The position numbers and the translations under genes were made by a program. DNA of 12,660 bases from Anaerolineae bacterium. Its GTDB lineage: Bacteria; Chloroflexota; Anaerolineae; B4-G1. Where the stretch lies: contig JADHWW010000159.1 in assembly GCA_016783285.1 (NCBI GenBank), positions 1 through 12,660 on the forward strand, read 5' to 3'. The notes under the pieces are model-generated. The model saw only the letters and a program-made list of their open reading frames with translations. It did not search any database and was not told the origin of the DNA. Of this stretch, positions 7,556 to 12,660 are shown one piece after another. Position 1 is the stretch's first letter, and each line of letters opens with the position of its first letter.

Positions 7556-8168
7556 TCTCCATTCTCCATTCTCCTCCGTTCCCCGTCTCTTCTGCGAACT
7601 CTCTGATCTGAGCGACGATCGTGTCGTCGCCGGCGTCTATCAGACTGATGGCAGAGACTGGGCAGGTGGTAGTGCAGATGCCACACCCCTGGCAGAGAAA
7701 CTTGTCCACCTGGGGCAAGGCTCTCTGTTGTCTCAGCGTCTGTTGTATCGTCACCCACCTGGGCATCAACTCGATGGCTTCGTAGGGGCAAGCCTGAGCA
7801 CACATGCCACAACCTGCACATGCCCGTTCGTTCACCTGGGCAACGGCTCTTACCGGCTCGTACCCCTCACGGATAGCCACGCTGCGGATGGCCTTCATCA
7901 GATCAGAGATGCGTATACCCTGGGGGCAGCGCCGGTAGCAGACGTCGCAGGCCGAGCAGAGCCAGATAACCGGGCTGGACAGAACCTGCTCTTTCATCCC
8001 CAGCATCACCATCGTGATGATCCGGCGCGGGTTGTATTTCTCTTCCACCCACGCGATGGGACAGGCGGCCGTACAGGTTCCGCAGGAGAAGCAGTACGTT
8101 AGTTTTTCGCCGCCAGGGGAGGTGCGAACTTTGTCAGCAAAGGTCTCACGTCGACTGCTATGATTCAT
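7545..8168 (-). CDS. HdrC-like protein with four [4Fe-4S] motifs
   Basis: This protein of 207 residues joins an HdrC-like N-terminus to a two-cluster ferredoxin. The HdrC part has C26-C29-C32-C36-Pro and C71-C74-C77-C81-Pro-QGI. The ferredoxin part has C117-C120-C123-C127-Pro and C159-C162-C165-C169-Pro. HdrC normally passes electrons from HdrA to HdrB. No HdrB is present, so here it probably relays electrons between HdrA, MvhD and other subunits. I chose the ATG at 8168 because the stop of a 21-codon ORF overlaps it (TAATG) and GGGAG lies upstream; a GTG at 8186 would add six residues but has no ribosome site. The last residues (EWRMENGE) come from a GAATGGA tandem array that runs up to the TGA, so the C-terminus is repeat-derived. 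The ORF overlaps the downstream mvhD by 11 bp. Confidence 0.85.
   Translation of the reverse strand: MNHSSRRETFADKVRTSPGGEKLTYCFSCGTCTAACPIAWVEEKYNPRRIITMVMLGMKEQVLSSPVIWLCSACDVCYRRCPQGIRISDLMKAIRSVAIREGYEPVRAVAQVNERACAGCGMCAQACPYEAIELMPRWVTIQQTLRQQRALPQVDKFLCQGCGICTTTCPVSAISLIDAGDDTIVAQIREFAEETGNGGEWRMENGE
7547..7574. repeat. 7-bp tandem array, unit ATTCTCC, about 4 copies
   Basis: The units are ACTCTCC followed by three ATTCTCC on the plus strand, which read GGAGAAT on the minus strand. The array spans the 3' end of the HdrC-like gene and contains the putative mvhD start. Each perfect unit carries GGAG and ATG. Confidence 0.95.
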
Positions 8169-8233
8169 TATGCCATAATCTCCCACAATCTGATGTGTCG
8201 GACATGGATAAATTGTAGATCGTAACCAGCCAT
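8168..8233 (-). CDS. 21-residue leader-type ORF before the HdrC-like gene
   Basis: An ATG at 8233 begins 21 codons ending with TAA at 8168-8170; the peptide ends HIRLWEIMA. AGGAG lies 8 nt before the start, and the stop overlaps the HdrC-like ATG by one base (TAATG), a layout typical of translational coupling. The peptide matches nothing I know. It could be a coupling leader, a remnant of a longer gene, or chance. The good ribosome-binding site and the overlap are the only support. Confidence 0.4.
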   Translation of the reverse strand: MAGYDLQFIHVRHIRLWEIMA

Positions 8234-8261
8234 CGGGTCATCTCCTGAAGCAAATCATCAG

Positions 8262-8387
8262 TCAATCATGTCCACGGAGTATGACCTTCATCACCTCTTC
8301 CAGACAGGTTTCAAATGATGGTTGTAGGTTCTCTTTCCTCTCAACGTGCTTGTGATAGGGAGGGGTAGAGATAGAGACCTTGTTGTG
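8262..8387 (-). pseudogene. C-terminal remnant of a DUF6516-type toxin (possible)
   Basis: In a frame shifted from the antitoxin-like gene, codons after a TAA at 8388-8390 read STPPYHKHVERKEN, then LQPSFETCLEEVMKVI, ending with TGA at 8262-8264. The HKH motif followed by a PS/LEEV helix resembles the end of DUF6516 (TumE-type) toxins, which usually end with a PHHKH-like motif and a short LEEVL helix. There is no start and no N-terminal part. The 5' end overlaps the last 47 bases of the antitoxin-like gene. This is what an internal deletion joining the two genes' 3' ends would leave. The identification rests on recalled motifs only. Confidence 0.4.
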
Positions 8388-8691
8388 TTATTTCCTCCAG
8401 GGAAGCAATGTCCTTTTGGGTCTCGTCGGCAACCGCAGCCCAATGGTGCCACATAATGTAGTCTTCGTGCATCTCGTAGCCGGCATCGTCGGCCAGTCCG
8501 TCTGCATCCAATTGGGCCAGGCTAACATTGTATTTCTCTTTCAAGTGCCGCACCTTGCTCTCGGCAAGAAAGAGCCGTTTCCTCAAATGGGACAGCCTGA
8601 AGGCAGCCCCGTGACTGATGATGGTCTTTCTCTCCTCGCGGGGAAGTGACAAAAAGATTTGTTCTGTTTGCCTCTCGACGCCTGTGTTCAT
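8341..8691 (-). CDS. Small helical protein, antitoxin-like (uncertain)
   Basis: This 116-residue protein has no cysteines, unlike its neighbours. It is rich in charged helix, with a likely coiled coil in RLSHLRKRLFLAESKVRHL, and has a distinctive EMHEDYIMWHHW motif followed by a second helix. Similar small proteins with an EDYIEW-like motif occur beside DUF6516-type toxins, which suggests an orphan antitoxin; I cannot confirm this without a search. The ATG at 8691 has GGAGG 7 nt upstream. An in-frame ATG at 8715 has no such site and is rejected. The gene lies 72 bp after the HdrA-MvhD stop, with a perfect TATAAT at 8737-8742 between them, and may have its own promoter. It looks like an insertion into the redox cluster and gives no sign of a redox role. 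Its C-terminus (YLYPSLSQAR) may be altered by the deletion next to it. Confidence 0.6.
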   Translation of the reverse strand: MNTGVERQTEQIFLSLPREERKTIISHGAAFRLSHLRKRLFLAESKVRHLKEKYNVSLAQLDADGLADDAGYEMHEDYIMWHHWAAVADETQKDIASLEEITQQGLYLYPSLSQAR

Positions 8692-8736
8692 TTCCCTGCC
8701 TCCGTTCCATCGCATCCTGGTATCTTGACCGGCCTG

Positions 8737-8742
8737 ATTATA
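8737..8742 (-). promoter_or_regulatory. Possible -10 box (TATAAT)
   Basis: The minus strand carries a perfect TATAAT 45 bp before the antitoxin-like ATG, in the gap after HdrA-MvhD. No convincing -35 box is seen at 16-18 bp, only a T-rich run. It could drive the small gene independently of the redox operon. Confidence 0.3.
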
Positions 8743-8763
8743 CTCACATTTCCCCCCAAAAAA

Positions 8764-11268
8764 TCAGTCCTCGCCTTTCATCATCGCTGCTGCGAGGCGA
8801 TCCGCATACGCCAACGCTTCCTCGACTCGTGGCGCCTCGCGCATCCGGCGGGCGCGTTTCTCCATCCTGGGACGCATCCGTTCGATCTCCTCCAACAATT
8901 GCTCTTTGGGAATCGAGTCCAGTGTTTCCTGCATCTCGTTGAGCACGCGCGCGTACTTGTCACCCTGGGCCGCGCTGATCCATTCGATGCGGAAACGGCC
9001 CGGCGTCATCCCCATCTTGCCAAACGTTTTGAGCAACCGGTCAGCACGCCTGGCACCAACCCGCTGGCCGGTGATGTAGTGACAGTCTTGCTCGTGGCAC
9101 CCCGAGTAAAGCACCGCGCCCGCGCCTAGACGGAAAGCCTCGTAGATGAAGTCAGAGTCCATACGGGCCGTGCACATCACGCGCAGCCCGCGCTCGTTGC
9201 TCGAGTACTCAAAGTGACTAGTCCCGGCCAGGTCGGCGCCGGGGTAGGAACACCAGTTGCAGCGGAAGGTCAGGATCTTTTCCTCCGGTTTATCGGCTAA
9301 AAGTGCGTGGATCTGGGCCAGAATCTGCGCATCGGTAAAGTGCAACTGGGTGGTGGCGTTGTGAGGGCACTCGGCCACGCAGGCGCCGCAGCCGTGACAT
9401 TTAGCGGTGATGACACGCGCCGCCTTGCCCTGCTCGTACTCAATGGCGTTGTAGGGGCAGGCTTTGGCGCACAAGCCGCATTTCTTGCCCTTGGCGCTGA
9501 CGCAGCGGTCCTCCCAGACGTAGGCCACGGTGGGCTCGATCTCCCACTCTTCGGCGTGGAGCACGCGCCCGGCCCGCGCCGCCGCAGCGGACCCTTGCGC
9601 CACGCTGGCGGGGATGTCCTTGATCCCCTGGCACGCGCCGGCCAGGAAGATCCCGTCGGTGGGAGTGTCCATCGGGCGCAGTTTGGGGTGGTACTCCATG
9701 AACCACCCGCCCGGGCTCTGGCTGATGTTGAGCACAGAACTCATCGTATCGGCGTCGGGCTGCGGGATGGCCGCCTGATTGAGCATCACCATATCGTACT
9801 CACGCTCTATGACGTGACCCAAATCCCTGTCCTCCGAGTGGACGAAAAGGTTGCCCGTTTCGGGGTCTTCAGTGATCAGGCTGGGACGGCCCTGGATGAA
9901 GCGGATCCCCATCTCACGCGCCCGGTCGTAGAATTCCTCATAGCCCTTGGAGGGAGTGCGGATGTCTATGTAGTAGATGACGATGTCCATATCGGGGTGG
10001 GCCTGCTTTAGCAGGATGGCGTTCTTGATGGCGTACATGCAGCAAAAGTTTGAGCACCAGGGGTTGAAGCGTTTGTCGCGGGAGCCGACGCAGTTGATGA
10101 TGGCCAGCCGGTTGGGGTTGGCCCCGTCGCCGGGGCGGATCAGGTTCCCGGCGGTCGGGCCGGCCGAGTTATTGAGCCGCTCTATCTCCATCGCCGTGAT
10201 CACGTTGGGGAAACGACCGTAGCCGTATTCGGGCATCACGCTAGGGTCAAAATGACTGTAGCCGGTGGCGGTGATGATCGTGCCAATGTCCTCCCAGACC
10301 AACTTGTCCTCGATGCTAAAGTCAATCGCCTCCAACTTGCCGCACGCCTCGACGCACTTGTAGCAATGGATGCAGTTCTCGATGTCAATGGTATAGATCA
10401 GGGGAACGGCCTGCGATTGCGGAACGTAGATCGCCTTACGCGGGGCCAGGTCCATTTCAAAGTAGTTGGGGACTTCGATGGGGCAGACCTGTACACACTC
10501 ACCACAGCCATTGCAGCGGTCAGCACGCACGTATCTGGATTTTTCTCGCAGCAGCACCTTAAAGTTGCCGACGAAGCCTTCCACACGCTCGACCTCGGTA
10601 TACGTTCTCATATCCACCCTGGGGTGACGCGCCGCGTCAACCATTTTGGGGGCCAGAATTCATATACTACAGTCCATGGTGGGAAAGGTCTTGTTGAGTT
10701 GCGCCATCACCCCGCCAATCGTCGGCTGCTTTTCCACCAGGATGGTTTCGATCCCCTGGTCGGCCAGGTCCAGCGCGGCGCTGATGCCGGCCACGCCCGC
10801 GCCGATGACCATCGCCCGCCTGGTGACGGGCACCTTGATCATGTCCAGCGGTGTGAGAAAGGAGGCTTTGGCAACGGCGGCAGCGGTCAGGGCCTTTGCC
10901 TTTGCCAGCGCGCCTTCGGGGTCGTGGCCGTGAGCCCAGGTGCATTGCTCGCGGATGTTGGCCATCTCCATCAGGAAGGGGTTGAGCCCGGCCTCGGCCA
11001 CGACGGCGCGGAAGGTCGGCTCGTGCATCTTTGGCGAACAGGCCGAAATCACTACTCGGTTCAGGTTGTACTTTTTAATGTCCTCTTTGATCAGGTTCTG
11101 ACCGCTATCGGCGCAGGCGTACATTGTATCAGTCGCGTGGACCACGCCGGGTAGATGCGCTGCGTACTCGGCCACGACCGCCGGGTCAATCACCCCGGCG
11201 ATGTTGGACCCGCAGTGGCAGACATACACGCCAATGCGCAGGCCTTCGTTTCCGTTATCTCCTGCCAT
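8764..11268 (-). CDS. hdrA: HdrA-MvhD fusion with in-frame TGA (selenoprotein)
   Basis: Read through the TGA at 10660-10662, this is one protein of 834 residues. In order: CHCG (17-20) and SACSPKMHEP (75-84) of the HdrA N-terminal domain; FAD motif GAGVAG (156-161); the C200-S-I-U203 motif; a ferredoxin domain (C252-C262, C299-C309); cluster ligands C393, C405, C409, C410; a C-terminal two-cluster ferredoxin (C589, C597, C600, C604 and C624-C634); and an MvhD domain from about 663 (C670, C673, C699, C724, C729). The giant HdrA in this window has Cys at the residue aligned with Sec203, and HdrA is an established selenoprotein family in methanogens and some bacteria. Both halves are intact, and the second half has no ribosome site of its own. 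Start: GAGGAG 5 nt before the ATG. HdrA uses FAD to split electron pairs; the fused MvhD should feed it. A recent nonsense mutation is the main alternative. Confidence 0.85.
10619..10656 (-). promoter_or_regulatory. Candidate bacterial SECIS hairpin
   Basis: In the mRNA just after the UGA, CUGG pairs with CCAG (outer stem), GG pairs with CC, and UGACGC pairs with GCGUCA around a GGC loop (apical stem 10625-10639). A single U bulges between the two inner stems and a 10-nt internal loop lies on the 5' side. The loop lies about 30 nt from the UGA, roughly where bacterial SECIS elements fall. It is coding sequence, as expected for a bacterial SECIS. The pairing is seen directly; the role is inferred. 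Confidence 0.5.
10660..10662 (-). other. In-frame UGA read as selenocysteine codon 203
   Basis: The minus-strand codons read D-C-S-I-(TGA)-I-L-A-P-K-M-V, matching N-D-C-A-M-C-I-L-S-P-K-L-V in the giant HdrA. The TGA sits exactly where the second Cys of the CxxC motif belongs, so the motif becomes CxxU. No frameshift occurs on either side. Confidence 0.8.
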
Positions 11269-11298
11269 TATTGCTCCTCGTTGATGACTCGGGCCACT

Positions 11299-11391
11299 TT
11301 CCCGGAAGCTAAAGAACGGCTATCAGATGAGCCACAATTCGCCGTATGAGCCAAATCTCGACTAAACTTGTCCCATTGAATCTTCCGGGAA
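11299..11391. repeat. 10-bp inverted repeat pair, 73 bp apart
   Basis: TTCCCGGAAG (11299-11308) is the exact reverse complement of CTTCCGGGAA (11382-11391). Each arm is itself nearly self-complementary. The 73 bp between them show no ORF. Confidence 0.7.
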
Positions 11392-11403
11392 GGTGAAACA
11401 GAC

Positions 11404-11504
11404 AAAGACTTCCGAAGCCTCTTTTTCGGGTGCCGTTCGTCGCCTCGGCAAGGGTGTTTGCTTCGAGTTTTTCCGAGTAATCGTGGCAGACTTCGGAAGT
11501 CTTT
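11404..11504. repeat. 14-bp inverted repeat pair, 73 bp apart
   Basis: AAAGACTTCCGAAG (11404-11417) is the exact reverse complement of CTTCGGAAGTCTTT (11491-11504). The second arm can also fold alone, AGACTT/AAGTCT around CGG. Terminal inverted repeats around a roughly 100-bp element would fit a MITE-like insertion, but I see no clear target-site duplication. Confidence 0.75.
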
Positions 11505-11546
11505 TAGAACATTTGACCGGCGGTGACGTTGGGCTCGCGCTCGCTC

Positions 11547-12038
11547 CTACCGTCCAAGCACTTCCTCGATGGCCAGTTTGCGCCGTGCCCGTTGCGCCCG
11601 CCGGTCGGGCGTTGTGAGCTCGAGCGCCTCCTTGGGACACCACTTGACGCACTGCGGGCCGTCCTCCTCGTCTTCGCACTGGTCGCAGATTTCGGCCAAT
11701 TTGGTCTCCGGGTTGATCGAGATGGCGCCAAAGTCACAGGCCTCGATGCACCAGGCGCAGCCGTCGCAGCGATTGGCGTCTATGCGGATGACGCCGGTGA
11801 TCGGATCCTGAGACAGCGCATCGCGCGGACAGGCGATGACGCAGGGCGCGTCCTCACACGTGCGGCACGTCACCGCAGTCATCAAAATCTTGTGCGCGCG
11901 CACCGTGCGGATGCGGCTGCGAAAGGTATTGAACACGCCAGTCTTGGTGTACGAGCAGATGTACTCGCATAACTGGCAGCCCACACACTTGCTGGGGTCA
12001 CACGTGACGTATTGGTATTTGGAAGTTGATACAGGCAT
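11547..12038 (-). CDS. AOR-associated ferredoxin-type subunit, four [4Fe-4S]
   Basis: This 163-residue protein of the CooF/DmsB-like four-cluster type has Cys sets C18-C21-C24-C28, C58-C61-C66-C70, C91-C94-C97-C101 and C118-C121-C130-C134. There is no signal peptide or membrane segment, so it should be cytoplasmic. It follows the AOR gene by 9 bp: the AOR TAG is part of the AGGAG ribosome site that precedes this ATG, so the two are translationally linked. Small ferredoxin subunits of this type pair with AOR-family enzymes and carry electrons from their [4Fe-4S] cluster to downstream acceptors; here the likely acceptor is the HdrA-MvhD fusion. The lysine/arginine-rich C-terminal helix (RRAQRARRKLAIEE) is a plausible docking tail. 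Confidence 0.88.
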   Translation of the reverse strand: MPVSTSKYQYVTCDPSKCVGCQLCEYICSYTKTGVFNTFRSRIRTVRAHKILMTAVTCRTCEDAPCVIACPRDALSQDPITGVIRIDANRCDGCAWCIEACDFGAISINPETKLAEICDQCEDEEDGPQCVKWCPKEALELTTPDRRAQRARRKLAIEEVLGR

Positions 12039-12047
12039 ATCTCTCTC

Positions 12048-12660
12048 CTATACCCCGATTTCCTCGGCGACGTCGTCCATCCCCAACGCGATCAGTTTCT
12101 CCCTGGGGATCAACCCGTCCTTGGTCCAACCTTTGGCCTCGTAGTAAATGTCCTTCAGGTACTCTAGTTCCTCCGGCGTGACCACGTACCCGGCGGAAGG
12201 GCCTATTTCCATCGGTTCGTATTGCCACCGGTAGGGCAGGTGGTCGTCCTCGCGCGTCCAGCCCTCGCGGATGTTGAACGCCTTTTTGATCGTATGGGCC
12301 CGCTCGCCGATCACGTCCACGGCGTCGTAGTCAAAGTCCCAGCCGGTCGTGGCGTTGATCAGATTGGCGATGGCCGGCCACGCGCCGGCCCGGTCAGCCT
12401 TGCCGGTAAAGCAGCGCCGGATGAACTTGCACAGCGGCAGCGTGTCGTACACGGCGGCGTACTCCTCGGTGCTCTTGGCCAGTCTGCCCCGCGTCTCGTC
12501 AACACTAAAGCGGTCCACCTCTCCCTTGATGTCGGGGTCGTAGGCCGCCGTGCGGTTGTGGCAAGCGCCGCGCGTGCCCGCCGCCAGCCCCAGGGCAAAG
12601 GTCTTGAGAGTGCGCGCGTCGTAGCCGGGACATTCCAGCCCCTTGATGTTCATAGCCCAC
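12048..12660 (-). CDS. Aldehyde:ferredoxin oxidoreductase, C-terminal part (partial)
   Basis: The frame is open to the right edge, so only the last 203 or so residues are present; the Met at 12653 is internal. AOR-family C-terminal motifs are clear: KGLECPGYDAR, then RGACHNR, then DTLPLC (codon at 12429-12431), which corresponds to the DxxGLC motif whose Cys is the fourth ligand of the [4Fe-4S] cluster, with Pro where Gly is usual. Later NIREGW and a final KGWTKDGLIPREKL helix match the usual AOR ending. AOR enzymes use a tungsten bis-pterin cofactor to interconvert aldehydes and carboxylic acids with ferredoxin. The substrate cannot be told from this part. The remnant looks closer to ordinary AORs than to BamB-type benzoyl-CoA reductases, but this is a judgement from memory. 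It leads the cluster and is coupled to the ferredoxin subunit. Confidence 0.87.
   Translation of the reverse strand, partial: WAMNIKGLECPGYDARTLKTFALGLAAGTRGACHNRTAAYDPDIKGEVDRFSVDETRGRLAKSTEEYAAVYDTLPLCKFIRRCFTGKADRAGAWPAIANLINATTGWDFDYDAVDVIGERAHTIKKAFNIREGWTREDDHLPYRWQYEPMEIGPSAGYVVTPEELEYLKDIYYEAKGWTKDGLIPREKLIALGMDDVAEEIGV

Larger units (their letters stand above)
11269..11546. other. 278-bp intergenic region before hdrA-mvhD
   Basis: This is the longest gene-free stretch between the redox genes and separates the AOR/ferredoxin pair from the HdrA-MvhD gene. It probably holds a promoter for the downstream unit, but I see no convincing -35/-10 pair. It contains two inverted-repeat pairs, listed separately. 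No protein-like ORF is visible in it. Confidence 0.6.

Noticed and set aside
8341..8715. Longer start at 8715 for the antitoxin-like gene
   Set aside because: The GGAGG site lies between this ATG and the one at 8691 with ideal spacing for the latter.
8764..10644. A separate 626-residue gene starting at the ATG at 10644
   Set aside because: No ribosome site precedes it, and the frame continues upstream through ILAPK to the TGA and then into the HdrA FAD domain. It would begin in mid-domain.
10252..11154. A 300-codon plus-strand ORF over the HdrA N-terminal part
   Set aside because: Shadow of HdrA coding sequence, with no recognisable domain.
11489..11508. Rho-independent terminator (hairpin plus TTTT)
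   Set aside because: The T-run follows the hairpin only on the plus strand, where no gene ends. On the minus strand, the direction of all neighbouring genes, no T-run follows.
12048..12660. BamB (class II benzoyl-CoA reductase) identity for the AOR-family gene
   Set aside because: The visible C-terminal motifs look like general AORs, and only a third of the protein is present. The Bam resemblance is in gene content only.

Overview
The window holds a co-directional (minus-strand) cluster of iron-sulfur and flavin redox genes built around heterodisulfide-reductase-like (Hdr) modules and a tungsten aldehyde:ferredoxin oxidoreductase (AOR). It suggests an anaerobic bacterium of fairly high GC. 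A Chloroflexota (Anaerolineae-like) host is my best guess, from the large Hdr fusion proteins, the 7-8 bp tandem repeats inside genes, and the DUF6516-like and DUF5372-like debris. There is no rRNA or other taxonomic marker, so this is inference.

Layout in transcription order, right to left: (1) 3' end of an AOR gene, running off the right edge; (2) a four-cluster ferredoxin-type subunit 9 bp downstream; (3) a 278-bp intergenic region with two inverted-repeat pairs; (4) an HdrA-MvhD fusion split by an in-frame TGA at 10660-10662, read here as a selenocysteine codon: one 834-residue protein with a C-S-I-U motif; (5) a small antitoxin-like gene whose 3' end overlaps, out of frame, an apparent remnant of a DUF6516-type toxin; (6) a 21-codon ORF coupled to an HdrC-like four-cluster protein; (7) a stand-alone MvhD-like protein; (8) a 1542-residue HdrA-[GltD/NfnB]-HdrA protein; (9) an FrhB/FdhB-like iron-sulfur protein; (10) a polyferredoxin. 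At the far left, on the plus strand, is a broken DUF5372-like gene that converges on the polyferredoxin.

Proposed cooperation (inference): the AOR oxidises (or reduces) an aldehyde-type substrate and passes electrons through its ferredoxin subunit to HdrA modules. MvhD modules act as [2Fe-2S] adaptors. The GltD-like module supplies an NAD(P)H site, and the FrhB-like and polyferredoxin proteins offer further flavin and Fe-S ports. No HdrB (CCG-domain) gene is present, so the cluster as seen cannot be a classical CoM-S-S-CoB reductase. A flavin-based electron-bifurcating or confurcating complex linking AOR, NAD(P)H and ferredoxin fits better.

The left 7.6 kb is also peppered with at least seven short tandem arrays (7- or 8-bp units) that sit in frame inside the redox genes. 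One of them appears to supply the start codon and ribosome-binding site of the stand-alone MvhD gene.
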